The notes under the pieces: generated by a model
Seen by the model: the letters and a program-made list of their open reading frames with translations, nothing else
Database searches by the model: none
Told to the model about the DNA's origin: nothing
Shown here: positions 16,133 through 23,527 of the stretch, piece after piece
How positions within the stretch are numbered: position 1 is the first letter of the stretch
Layout of the letters: each line of letters starts with the position of its first letter
Program-made: the position numbers and the translations under genes
Source of the DNA: Lentisphaerae bacterium RIFOXYA12_64_32
Lineage (GTDB): Bacteria > Verrucomicrobiota > Lentisphaeria > Oligosphaerales > YB12-FULL-65-16
Direction of reading: 5' to 3'
Assembly (NCBI GenBank): GCA_001803235.1
Contig: MHBL01000364.1
Span: forward strand, 1 to 38,182
Length of the DNA: 38,182 nt

Positions 16133-16504
16133 CTACGCCAGCTTGAGTCCGTGGGCGGTAAAGGCGCGAAAGTCATCGACGTTCAAGGTGGCGAGGGTGG
16201 CGCTGCAGCGTATGGCGACAGCGGCAATCATGCAGTCCGTCAGCGTGCCCCGGTGGCGACCGCTGGCATTGAACAAACGAGCGGCTATCGCTGCGTCCGA
16301 GACCACAAATGGTTCTTTCCAACGGATCATGGCATCCGCCGCGGAAATTTTCACCGGGGACAAGGGGCCGCACAAATACTCAGTCCAGACAATTGAACAT
16401 ACGCCGATTCGCCGGTCGTCGTCCAGCCAGGAGCGCAGTCGTAGGTCCGCATCGCTTCCGGGTTGCTCAACGGCAATCAGGAAATTGGTGTCGAGCATCA
16501 TCAT
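16133..16504 (-). CDS. VapC-like PIN-domain toxin ribonuclease
   Basis: The ATG at 16504 overlaps the antitoxin stop codon (ATGA), so translation is probably coupled. Two further in-frame ATGs follow at once (MMMLDTNFLI). The 123-residue protein carries the PIN acidic set: Asp in LDTNFL, Glu in IVWTEYL, Asp in GTLTDCMIAA and Asp in LNVDDFRAF. PIN toxins cleave tRNA or other RNA with Mg2+ or Mn2+ when the antitoxin is lost. Its length is normal for the family. It appears intact. Confidence 0.85.
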   Translation of the reverse strand: MMMLDTNFLIAVEQPGSDADLRLRSWLDDDRRIGVCSIVWTEYLCGPLSPVKISAADAMIRWKEPFVVSDAAIAARLFNASGRHRGTLTDCMIAAVAIRCSATLATLNVDDFRAFTAHGLKLA

Positions 16505-16776
16505 GCGCGTCGTGTTGCCCGGCGTTCTTTCCGGACGGACGTGGCCCATTGTTCCGCCTCTTTCTTGCTCAGTCTTGGGCCCTGCTGCAATGCGTCCAAG
16601 GCTTCCTTTGGTGTCATGGGGCGATGTCCCAGTGCATCCTTTTGGCGTGCAGCGGCATGCACCGCGCGGCGGACAGCTTCGGACTTGGGCACGTTCCAGG
16701 CAACGGCTAATTCCTGGACCTCAAGCACGGTAATCAGATCCATCGAATACGTAACCTTGGCGGTCATTGTCTTCAT
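16501..16776 (-). CDS. Ribbon-helix-helix antitoxin of the VapBC-like pair
   Basis: This 91-residue protein has an N-terminal strand TAKVTYSMDLITVLEVQELA followed by VAWNVPKSEAVRRAVHAAA, a ribbon-helix-helix (CopG/Arc-like) DNA-binding unit. A charged C-terminal region (MTPKEALDAL, then KKEAEQWATSVRKERRATRR) should mask the toxin. It precedes the toxin gene with a 4-nt overlap. No ribosome site is visible ahead of ATG 16776, and a TATAGT box ends only a few bases upstream, so a leaderless transcript is plausible. Confidence 0.8.
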   Translation of the reverse strand: MKTMTAKVTYSMDLITVLEVQELAVAWNVPKSEAVRRAVHAAARQKDALGHRPMTPKEALDALQQGPRLSKKEAEQWATSVRKERRATRRA

Positions 16777-16799
16777 GCCATAACTATACGGCCATAACT
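16777..16799 (-). promoter_or_regulatory. Direct-repeat operator and promoter of the toxin-antitoxin pair
   Basis: On the plus strand GCCATAACT occurs at 16777-16785 and again at 16791-16799, a 14-bp period, directly upstream of the antitoxin start. On the coding strand the spacer region forms a TATAGT -10-like box 7 nt before the ATG. Ribbon-helix-helix antitoxins commonly bind such half-sites and repress their own operon, so autoregulation here is an inference from position and spacing. Confidence 0.5.
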
Positions 16800-17040
16800 C
16801 TGAAAGTACAGAAAAACCTATACAGGCGCCTGTCCCCGTTCATCGCCACCGCTACCGTTGAACGACGGCTTTGGTAAACGACTCCAGTGCCATGATCGTC
16901 TGGTCAGGGCGGTTCCATGCCATCCGCCCGCCTCGCCCGTCCCGAGTCTACAAACTCCGACGACAATTGTAATGGTTGCAGCGGAATTGCAGTCCTAGAT
17001 TCCCATTGAGTACCCGGTATGGGGTACGTGGAGACCGGAC

Positions 17041-17457
17041 GTGATTCTCAAGTATCACAAGGCACTGGACAGGGCGATATTCCGCAGGCTGGCCATTCCG
17101 CGAGCCATTGTCTCCGCCCTGCGCACGGCGGCGTACGGGACTGTGGTCGCCGTCTTTGGCACGACGCATGCGCAGGCCGTGGAGATGGTCGAGGCAACCT
17201 TGGTCGGCGCGGTGCTTGGCGACAGCATCACGTGGTTCGTCATGACGATCTTGCTGCTGCCCCGCCACATCAAACACGGCGGTTACGACGTGGTCCTGAT
17301 GGCGCTGTTCGCGGTGTTCTTCCTGCATTCTCTCGATGTGCAACCCAACCCCGGCGCCGAGTTCACCGCCGTGGCCTTCCTCGCTCTCTTCGTCGTTCTC
17401 GGCCTGAAAATACTCTGGTACGGCGTGTCGTATCTCCAGGATGAGCAGACGATCTGA
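17041..17457 (+). CDS. Small integral membrane protein of unknown function
   Basis: A GTG start at 17041 is preceded by GGAG with a 7-nt spacer. The 138-residue product has hydrophobic stretches around residues 22-45 (IVSALRTAAYGTVVAVFGTT), 50-72 (TLVGAVLGDSITWFVMTILL), 80-95 (VVLMALFAVFFLHSL) and 106-128 (FTAVAFLALFVVLGLKILWY), so three or four membrane helices are likely. I do not recognise the family. A GTACCC-GGTATG-GGGTAC hairpin at 17010-17027 lies just ahead of the ribosome site and might affect initiation. The 16800-17009 gap shows no other gene. Confidence 0.6.
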   Translation: MILKYHKALDRAIFRRLAIPRAIVSALRTAAYGTVVAVFGTTHAQAVEMVEATLVGAVLGDSITWFVMTILLLPRHIKHGGYDVVLMALFAVFFLHSLDVQPNPGAEFTAVAFLALFVVLGLKILWYGVSYLQDEQTI

Positions 17458-17523
17458 CGGGGCACCTCCGGTTGGCTCTCCGGGCCGTCGGCCTCCCCCA
17501 CCGAGCTCCCGTTAGGATAAAGA

Positions 17524-17538
17524 ATGCGAAGTTCGCAT
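17524..17538. promoter_or_regulatory. Palindromic candidate operator ATGCGAA-G-TTCGCAT
   Basis: This is a perfect 7-bp inverted repeat with a 1-bp centre in an AT-rich island (about 17515-17570), about 100 bp upstream of the DeoR-family start. Its position and symmetry suit an operator for that regulator, and the AT-rich island probably contains its promoter. I cannot assign the -35 and -10 boxes with confidence. Confidence 0.45.
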
Positions 17539-17636
17539 AAATAATGAGAAATATCGCTTGCATTCCAGGGGTTTGTGTGGCATTGGTATAGGCAGTGACA
17601 CGAGACGGCCCGGGTGGCCGGTGCGGAGGCCGCAAG

Positions 17637-18410
17637 ATGACACGCAAACCTGAGATTCGGCGCCAGAACCTGCTCGCGCTGCTGCAGGTCAAGCGTTTGC
17701 ACTCGGTGGACGAGATCATGCGCGAGGCGGGCGCGTCGCCCGCGACGATTCACCGCGACTTGGACGCGCTGGCGGCGCGTGGGCTGATTCGCAAGAGCTA
17801 CGGCTGCGTTGAGGTGCTGGCGTCGCGCGGTGTGCTGTTGGACTTTGACCGTCGCGTGGCGGAGAACGCCGCGTTGAAGCGGGCGCTGGCGGCAGAGGCG
17901 GTGCGGCTTGTGCAGTCGGGCGACGCGGTGTTCATCGACGCGTCGTCGACCTGCGGGTTCCTGCTTGAGGAGGTGGCGACATCCGTGGACGGGGTGACCG
18001 TGGCAACGAACTCGCCGGACGCGGCGGCGATCTGCCGCAAGCACGCGGGCCGCGTGCAATTGATCGTGTGCGGCGGGCGGTTCGACGAGGAACTGAACGC
18101 GTTTGTTGGGCCGCTGGCGGCCGAAGCGGTGTCGCGCATGCGGTTCCGCAAGGCGTTCGTGTCGGGCGCGGGGTTTTCGCTCGCGGGCGGGCTCTCGACG
18201 ACGAGCGAGGATATTCAGGCCACGATCCGCGCTGTGCTGGCGGGCGCGGGCGAGCGCTACTGCCTGGTGGACAGCACGAAGGCGAACCGCGACTGCCTGC
18301 TGAAAGTGGCGGAACTGCGCGAGTTCGACCAGGTACTTACGAATGCCGATCTCGATCCCAAGGAGGCCAGGCGCCTGCGCAAAGGCAGCGTGAACCTGCG
18401 CCTGGTGTGA
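17637..18410 (+). CDS. DeoR-family transcriptional regulator
   Basis: The ATG at 17637 has GGAGG 7 nt upstream and gives 257 residues. An N-terminal winged helix (RRQNLLALLQVKRLHSVDEI, then EAGASPATIHRDLDALAARG) is followed by the DeoR effector domain, which is related to ribose-5-phosphate isomerases: DAVFIDASSTCGFLLEEVA, VTVATNSPDAAA, and the late YCLVDSTKANRDCLLKVAEL segment. DeoR proteins usually repress a sugar operon until a phosphorylated intermediate binds. It heads the plus-strand catabolic locus, so control of those genes is likely. E. coli YihW, the regulator of sulfoquinovose genes, belongs to the same family, but this alone does not define the ligand. Confidence 0.9.
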   Translation: MTRKPEIRRQNLLALLQVKRLHSVDEIMREAGASPATIHRDLDALAARGLIRKSYGCVEVLASRGVLLDFDRRVAENAALKRALAAEAVRLVQSGDAVFIDASSTCGFLLEEVATSVDGVTVATNSPDAAAICRKHAGRVQLIVCGGRFDEELNAFVGPLAAEAVSRMRFRKAFVSGAGFSLAGGLSTTSEDIQATIRAVLAGAGERYCLVDSTKANRDCLLKVAELREFDQVLTNADLDPKEARRLRKGSVNLRLV

Positions 18411-18503
18411 GCATGCGTGCGATGTCAGAAAATCAGGAAATGCGCGCGGGGCTCTGCCCCGTCGACTCCGCCCGCCTTCGCAGAGAGGCTACGGCGTGGC
18501 AAG

Positions 18504-18526
18504 CTGGGGAGCGATTCGCTCCCCAG
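18504..18526. repeat. Perfect 23-bp palindrome in the DeoR-kinase gap
   Basis: CTGGGGAGCGA at 18504-18514 and its exact reverse complement at 18516-18526 are separated by a single T. The palindrome directly follows the dispersed word GGCTACGGCGTGGCAAGCT (18487-18505). There is no U-tract, so it is not a typical terminator. Confidence 0.65.
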
Positions 18527-18536
18527 GCCCCACGAT

Positions 18537-18587
18537 GGCATTTGCCGTTTGCGGCGAAGACGGAAGACGCCGCAAACGGCAAATGCC
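18537..18587. repeat. Perfect 19-bp-arm hairpin in the DeoR-kinase gap
   Basis: The arms GGCATTTGCCGTTTGCGGC (18537-18555) and its exact complement (18569-18587) enclose a 13-nt loop, GAAGACGGAAGAC. In RNA it would form a very stable stem between the regulator and kinase genes. It may act as a processing or stabilising structure or be a mobile palindromic unit. It is not followed by a T-run. Confidence 0.7.
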
Positions 18588-18671
18588 GATGACGTCCGTC
18601 CCCCGAGCGGGACGGAGGAAGACCCGGGGACGACGCCACAGGGACGACGTGACACAAGGATGTTGAGGACC

Positions 18672-19592
18672 ATGGGTAGGGCAATCGTTTCACTGGGGTT
18701 CTGTTCGGTGGACCACCTCTGCGTGGTGCCGCACGTGCCCATCGACGAGAAGGTGGAACTCGTCGAGCGGCGCACGCAGGGCGGCGGTCCGGCGGCGACG
18801 GCCGCGGTGGCCGCGGCGCGCCTGGGTGCGCAGAGCGCGTTCTGCGGTGCGGTCGGCGACGACTCGAGCGGCGCGGACATCCTGGCGGAGTTCGGCCGCG
18901 AGCGCGTCGACGTGCGCGGTGTCGTGGCGCGGCCGGGTGCGGAGTCCGCTGTGTCGTTCTGCTGGGCGGAGCAAGGGACCGGGCGGCGCAGCATTGTGTG
19001 GTCGCGCGGCACGGCCAAGCCGCTGACGCCGGACGAACTGGACAAGGAACTCCTGGCCAACGCCGCGCTGCTGCACCTCGACGGGCACCAGGGGCAGGCG
19101 GCCTTGGCTGCCGCGGCGATCGTCAAGGCAGCGGGCGGTCAGGTTTCGCTCGACGCCGGCACGCTGCGGCCGGACATGGTCGAGTTGGCGAAGCGTTGCG
19201 ACATTGTGATCGCCTCGGAGCGGTATGCCCAGGCGTTTCTCGGCGCCGACGATCCGGAACGGGCGGTCCGCGCCATCCACGCCCAGGGCCCGCGTATCGC
19301 GGCGGTCACGCTCGGCAACCGCGGTTGGGTTGGGTTTGACGGCGGCACGCTGATCCGAGGCGAGGCGTTCAAGGTGCCGGTGATCGACACGACCGGGGCC
19401 GGCGACGTGTTTCACGGCGCGTTCTGCGTTGCCTGGCTCGAAACCGCGGACTTGGAGCGGAGTCTGGTCTTCGCCAGTGCGGTCTCCGCGATGAAATGCC
19501 GGCAACTCGGCGGGCGCGCGGGGATTCCGACGCGGCGGGAGTTGGATGAGTTCCTGCGCGTTACGCCGCGGCCGGCGTGCGTGCGAGCGTGA
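18672..19592 (+). CDS. PfkB-family sugar kinase, YihV-like
   Basis: This 306-residue protein has the PfkB signature GGGPAATAAVAAARLGA (37-53) and the catalytic DTTGAGDVFHGAF (Asp245). The ending FASAVSAMKCRQLGGRAGIP closely follows what I remember of E. coli YihV (6-deoxy-6-sulfofructose kinase), and a Lys lies nine residues before the GGG at the same spacing. It differs from IolC, which has a GGSPAN and FGAGDSY pattern. The reaction is ATP-dependent phosphorylation of a sugar, probably a 6-modified ketose, and the substrate is inferred only. ATG 18660 is an alternative start; 18672 is preferred because GAGG lies just ahead and the N-terminus then fits the family. Confidence 0.85.
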   Translation: MGRAIVSLGFCSVDHLCVVPHVPIDEKVELVERRTQGGGPAATAAVAAARLGAQSAFCGAVGDDSSGADILAEFGRERVDVRGVVARPGAESAVSFCWAEQGTGRRSIVWSRGTAKPLTPDELDKELLANAALLHLDGHQGQAALAAAAIVKAAGGQVSLDAGTLRPDMVELAKRCDIVIASERYAQAFLGADDPERAVRAIHAQGPRIAAVTLGNRGWVGFDGGTLIRGEAFKVPVIDTTGAGDVFHGAFCVAWLETADLERSLVFASAVSAMKCRQLGGRAGIPTRRELDEFLRVTPRPACVRA

Positions 19593-19695
19593 GATGCGAT
19601 CTGCTGCGAGAGAGAACATGGGTACGGACACCGAATACAGGTTCCTCGGTACGGAGATGACGGAGACCGGCATGGCCCACGGACTGTCCCCGTTC

Positions 19696-19767
19696 GTAGT
19701 CCCGCCTTCAGGCGGTCCCCGTTCCCCGTGGCGACGCGTCACCCGGACCGCCTGAAGGCGGGACTGC
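19696..19767. repeat. Inverted pair of REP-like hairpin elements
   Basis: A 23-bp unit with core CCCGCCTTCAGGCGG at 19696-19718 is followed by its inverted copy at 19745-19767, with one mismatch at the outer end. Each unit is itself a CCGCC-TTCA-GGCGG hairpin. Further copies are at 23390-23412 and, as another inverted pair, at 33438-33505. The paired layout resembles bacterial REP/BIME elements. Confidence 0.7.
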
Positions 19768-19871
19768 GAGCCGGGTCTGTTGCGGTGCCGGGTTTGAGTT
19801 GGCGGGCATCGCGGCTAGGCGAAGGTGTTCAGCGAGGTTCTTGACAAGGTGTGCCGCCAGGAGACGATACG

Positions 19872-21221
19872 ATGCAGAAGTTGAAGATCGGATACGTGCC
19901 GCAGGCCAAGGCGAGTTGGAAATCGGACCGGCTCCTGCGCATTCGCCACGATGCGATTGCCAGTTTGGAGCGCAGCGGCGTCGAGGTGGTTGCGCCGCCG
20001 GACCTGGTCTTCACCGACGCCGAAGCGCGCGACCTCTGCCATGAGTTCAAGCGCGCTGAGGTCGACGCGGTCATCCTGCACTTTGTGACCTTCAGTCTCG
20101 GCGACATTACCCCGGCGGTCGCGGTCGACATGCCGGTGCCGCTGATCCTGTTTGCGAACCCCGAGCCGACGCCGGACGGCGGGCGTTTGAAGGCGAACTC
20201 GTTCTGCGCGGCCAACATGAACGCGCATGCGCTGTGGCGCATGCGGCGGCCCTACGCCTACTTGCACGGTGCGCCGGAGGAGTTGGGGGAACTGTTCGCG
20301 GTGCAGGCGCGTGCGCTGGCGTGCGCCGCCAGCCTGCGTCGGAGTCGGATCGGCCTGGTCGGCGGCCGCGTCCCGGGGTTCTACACTTCGAACTTCGACG
20401 AAATGGCGTTGCGCCGCGTGTTCGGGGTGGATGTCAAGGTCCTTGACATTCTCGAGGTCGTGGAAGAAGCGAAGCGGCTTCCAGTTGAGAGTGTCGACGC
20501 CGCTGTGGCTGGCGTGCGCGACTCGGCCGCGTGCGCCTCGGACGTGAGCGCGGAGGAAGTGCGCCAGGCGGCGGCGTTGCTGACCGCGTTCCGCGGCATG
20601 GCGACCAAGTACCACCTGGACGCATTTGCGGTCCGCTGCTGGCCGGAGTTCTCGGACTACTTCGGCATCGGTCCGTGCGCGGTCATGGGCTCGCTCACCG
20701 AGACGGGGTTGGTCACGTCCTGCGAGGGCGACGTGCTCGGGGCCCTGACCATGCTCATCGAGCAACGGCTCAGCAGTGCGATGCCGTTCTTTGCGGATCT
20801 TATCTCCTTCGACGAGCGCGCGAACAGCGCGGTGCTGTGGCACTGTGGCGCGGCGGCCCCATCGCTGTGTGCGGACTTCGCACGCACGGCCTTGCGCAAG
20901 CACTCGGTCATTGACGGCGGCGACCGCAAGGGCGTGGTGCGCGACTTCCCGCTGCGCCCGGGCCGCATCACTCTGGCGCGGGTGAGCGAGGACCGCGACG
21001 GTGGTTACCGCCTGCTCCTGGCCGCCGGCACGGGTCTGGAAACGGCGCAGATCCACCGCGGCAACCCGCTGGCCATACAGTTCGATTGCAGCGTCAAGGC
21101 ACTCACCGACACGATCATTGAGCAGGGCTTCGAGCACCACACGGTCCTGACGCACGCCGAGATCGGCGCTGAACTGCGCGCGCTCTGCCGGTGGCTGGAT
21201 ATCCGGGTGGTGGAGGCGTGA
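19872..21221 (+). CDS. L-fucose/L-arabinose isomerase-type sugar isomerase
   Basis: AGGAGA with a 7-nt spacer precedes ATG 19872. The 449-residue protein follows the FucI/AraA-like pattern. Its N-terminal half is Rossmann-like (MQKLKIGYVPQAKASWKSDR, VDAVILHFVTFSLGD), with RIGLVGGRVPGFYTSNFDE in the middle. A DAFAVRCWPEFSDYFGIGPC segment and CEGDVLGALTMLIEQ helix complete the active-site region, and a C-terminal barrel closes the fold. These metal-dependent enzymes interconvert aldoses and ketoses. The exact sugar cannot be told from sequence alone. Placed between a YihV-like kinase and an IolB-like isomerase, it probably produces the ketose that one of the two kinases phosphorylates. It is cytoplasmic. 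Confidence 0.75.
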   Translation: MQKLKIGYVPQAKASWKSDRLLRIRHDAIASLERSGVEVVAPPDLVFTDAEARDLCHEFKRAEVDAVILHFVTFSLGDITPAVAVDMPVPLILFANPEPTPDGGRLKANSFCAANMNAHALWRMRRPYAYLHGAPEELGELFAVQARALACAASLRRSRIGLVGGRVPGFYTSNFDEMALRRVFGVDVKVLDILEVVEEAKRLPVESVDAAVAGVRDSAACASDVSAEEVRQAAALLTAFRGMATKYHLDAFAVRCWPEFSDYFGIGPCAVMGSLTETGLVTSCEGDVLGALTMLIEQRLSSAMPFFADLISFDERANSAVLWHCGAAAPSLCADFARTALRKHSVIDGGDRKGVVRDFPLRPGRITLARVSEDRDGGYRLLLAAGTGLETAQIHRGNPLAIQFDCSVKALTDTIIEQGFEHHTVLTHAEIGAELRALCRWLDIRVVEA

Positions 21222-21266
21222 GGAGCGGGCCGAGGTGTCGGGGCGGGCGGTCGAGTCGATCGAGGG

Positions 21267-21311
21267 AGTCGAATCAGTCGAATCGCTCGATTCAGTCGAA
21301 TCAGTCGAATC
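21267..21311. repeat. Tandem 9-bp repeat (AGTCGAATC x5)
   Basis: Five 9-bp units run from 21267 to 21311. Four are AGTCGAATC and the middle one is GCTCGATTC. The array fills most of the gap between the isomerase and IolB-like genes. An upstream frame reads through it, but the ribosome site and conserved N-terminus place the IolB start after it. Confidence 0.75.
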
Positions 21312-21370
21312 CGGCGCCGTCTTCCGCACGACACCGGGCACTCGTCGGCAGCGAATACGGAGGTCTTAGG

Positions 21371-22159
21371 ATGTCACTGAAACGCAAGTATGTAGCGGGT
21401 GAAGGTTATCGCAGCGTTGTTGGCGCGCGCGACGGCGGGCTGGCATACGGCGAACTCGGGGTGCTGAACCTGGGCGCGGGCGGGACGGGCACGGTTGAGT
21501 CCGGTGACCGCGAGACGGCGCTCATTGCCCTGACCGGAACGTGCGCGGTCACGGCCAACGGGCTCGGTCGCGTCGAGATCGGCGGGCGCCGCACCGTGTT
21601 CGACGGCCCCACGCACCTGGTCTACGTGCCGCGCAATGGCGGGCCAATCAGCGTCACCGCCGGCGCGAACGGCGTCGAACTCGCGGTGTGCCGTGCTGCC
21701 GCGACGACGGATTGCCCGCCGCGCCTGATCACGCCGGCCGAGGTCAAGGCGGTGTCGATCGGCGAGGGGTGCTACCAGCGCGACGCACTCATGATGCTCG
21801 ATGACCGGTTCGCTGCGTCACGGTTGTTTATTGGCGAAGCGATCGTCCCCGGCGGCAACTGGGCGAGTTGGCCGCCGCACCGGCACGACTTCGAGAAACC
21901 TCCCGAGGAGGTCGACATGGAGGAGATCTACTTCTTCCGGTTCGACCCGCCGCACGGGTTCGGGTTCCAGCGCGTCTACACCGACGACCGGCGCCTGGAC
22001 GCGGCGTTCGTGATCGAGAACAACGAGGCGATCATCATTCCGGAAGGCTACCATCCGGTCGCCGCCGCGCCCGGCGCGCGGATGTACTACCTGTGGATCA
22101 TGTGCGGCGACAACCGCAAGTTCTTGTCGCACAAGGACGAGTGTTTCGCAAGGCGGTGA
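21371..22159 (+). CDS. IolB-like 5-deoxy-glucuronate isomerase family protein
   Basis: GGAGG with a 7-nt spacer precedes ATG 21371. The 262-residue protein is a double cupin of the IolB/KduI type. The metal-binding region reads NWASWPPHRHDFEKPPEEVD followed by MEEIYFFRFDPPHGFGFQRV, with two His, the Glu of MEE and a further His close to the usual ligand pattern. IolB converts 5-deoxy-D-glucuronate to 5-dehydro-2-deoxy-D-gluconate in myo-inositol breakdown. No IolC, IolD or IolE is in the window, so either the rest lies elsewhere or this protein isomerises a different uronate or deoxy-sugar. The family call is firm and the reaction is tentative. Confidence 0.85.
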   Translation: MSLKRKYVAGEGYRSVVGARDGGLAYGELGVLNLGAGGTGTVESGDRETALIALTGTCAVTANGLGRVEIGGRRTVFDGPTHLVYVPRNGGPISVTAGANGVELAVCRAAATTDCPPRLITPAEVKAVSIGEGCYQRDALMMLDDRFAASRLFIGEAIVPGGNWASWPPHRHDFEKPPEEVDMEEIYFFRFDPPHGFGFQRVYTDDRRLDAAFVIENNEAIIIPEGYHPVAAAPGARMYYLWIMCGDNRKFLSHKDECFARR

Positions 22160-22277
22160 GGACGTGGCGCGCGGGAGGGAAGGTTTCAGGTGTCAGCGGA
22201 AGGCGGGTTGAGAGCCCTTCATCGCGTCGGCGGGTTCGAAGACAAGTGGACGACGAAGGGCAGACGAGATACAGGGA

Positions 22278-22326
22278 ACACCTGACACCTGACACCTGAC
22301 ACCTGACACCTGACACCTGACACCTG
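22278..22326. repeat. Tandem 7-bp repeat (ACACCTG x7)
   Basis: Seven exact copies of ACACCTG cover 49 bp in the gap between the IolB-like and dehydrogenase genes. A rotated relative, GACACCC, occurs twice near 2324. The unit is not palindromic and has no spacers, so it is a simple tandem repeat and not a CRISPR. Confidence 0.85.
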
Positions 22327-22367
22327 AACACTCTGGTTTTCGAATCATCAGTCAAGGAGACATCACG

Positions 22368-23378
22368 ATGGTCCGGATAGGCATCATTGGCAACGGCCGT
22401 ATGGGGAAGGTCCATGCGGAGGCTCTGGAGAAGTTGGCGGATCGCGCCACGGTTGCCGGGTGTGTTGACACGAACCCGACAACGGCGCAGGCGTTTGCGG
22501 CCCGATTCAAGACCCGCGTGTACGTCTCGACGTCAGAGTTGGTGGCGGACTCGAACGTGGACGCGGTGGTGATTGCGACGCCGACGCCGACGCATGCGGA
22601 GATCGCACTGGCAGCGCTGAAGAGCGGGAAGCACGTGTTTTGCGAGAAACCACTGGCGCGTACGCTCGCGCAGGGCAAGGCGCTGCTGGCGGCGGCGCAG
22701 GCGTCGAAGCGCGTGTTCTCGTTGGGGTTTGTCCGGCGTCAGAGCTGGGGCTGCCAGGAACTGCGCCGGTTGCTGCAGCAGGGCAAGATCGGCACGCCGC
22801 GGATCGTTCGCGTGCACTTGCTTCTGACCGTGTTCAAGCGCCAGTGGGGCGACTGGTTTGCGGACTTCGCAGCATCCGGTGGTGCGACCCTGGACATGCT
22901 CGCACACCACTACGACCTGCTGAACTGGTACTTCGGCAACGTGTCGCGCGTTTCGGCCGAAGGCTGGCTGATGAACCGCAGCTTCGCCGAGCCCATGGAC
23001 TACATCTCGGGATCGCTGCGGTTCGAGTCCGGCCTGATCGGGCACTTCGAGTGCGGTTGGCTGCGGTTCGGCACCGGCTCGGACCAGTTGGAGATTCACG
23101 GCGAGAAGGGGCTGCTCCGGTTTGAATGGGGCCGCCCGAACGCGATCACGTTCATCGCCGGTGACGGCAGCACGGAGGAGATTCCCCGGCCTGCGGAGTG
23201 CGCGGATGCGTTTTTCGTCTCGCAGATGCAGGACTTCGCGGCGAGCATCACGGATGGGCGCGCGCCGTGCGCCGGGATCGCGGACGGCTGGGCGAGCCTG
23301 CAGGTGTGCCTGGGTGCCATTGCGGCTGCGGAGCAAGGGCGCGTGGTGTCGTTGGCGGACGAAGTGCGGAAGGCGTAG
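22368..23378 (+). CDS. Gfo/Idh/MocA-family NAD(P)-dependent dehydrogenase
   Basis: AAGGAG with an 8-nt spacer precedes ATG 22368. The 336-residue protein has the nucleotide-binding GIIGNGRMGKVHAEAL at the N-terminus, VIATPTPTHAEIALAALKSG and the EKP motif (HVFCEKPLA) with the catalytic Lys. In the C-terminal domain GGATLDMLAHHYDLLNWYFG matches the D-x-x-x-H-x-x-D substrate site. Its length and motif pattern are those of inositol 2-dehydrogenase (IolG) and related sugar dehydrogenases. A GH109/GH188-type oxidative glycosidase is less likely because those proteins are longer. It probably oxidises a cyclitol or sugar hydroxyl in the cytoplasm. Confidence 0.85.
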   Translation: MVRIGIIGNGRMGKVHAEALEKLADRATVAGCVDTNPTTAQAFAARFKTRVYVSTSELVADSNVDAVVIATPTPTHAEIALAALKSGKHVFCEKPLARTLAQGKALLAAAQASKRVFSLGFVRRQSWGCQELRRLLQQGKIGTPRIVRVHLLLTVFKRQWGDWFADFAASGGATLDMLAHHYDLLNWYFGNVSRVSAEGWLMNRSFAEPMDYISGSLRFESGLIGHFECGWLRFGTGSDQLEIHGEKGLLRFEWGRPNAITFIAGDGSTEEIPRPAECADAFFVSQMQDFAASITDGRAPCAGIADGWASLQVCLGAIAAAEQGRVVSLADEVRKA

Positions 23379-23389
23379 GGGCCGAATCC

Positions 23390-23412
23390 GGACCGCCTGA
23401 AGGCGGGACTAC
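23390..23412. repeat. Single REP-like hairpin element
   Basis: One copy of the 23-bp unit with core CCGCCTGAAGGCGGG, identical to the 33438-33460 copy, lies just after the dehydrogenase stop codon. It is one of five copies in the window. Confidence 0.7.
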
Positions 23413-23527
23413 GAGCCGGTGAGCCGCCAGGTTTGCAGTTCCGCGTTTACGCGGTCCGGGTGGCGGGTGGCGATGGGCAGTGGTGTGGCATACAAGCGAC
23501 GCCGGGGCCGCGCGAAGGAGATGGACG

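Noticed and set aside
18672..19592. Assignment of the PfkB kinase as IolC
   Set aside because: The IolC motifs (GGSPAN-like and FGAGDSY-like) are absent; the text fits the YihV-like subgroup instead.
22278..22326. CRISPR array
   Set aside because: The 7-bp units are directly adjacent with no spacers, and there are no cas genes in the window.
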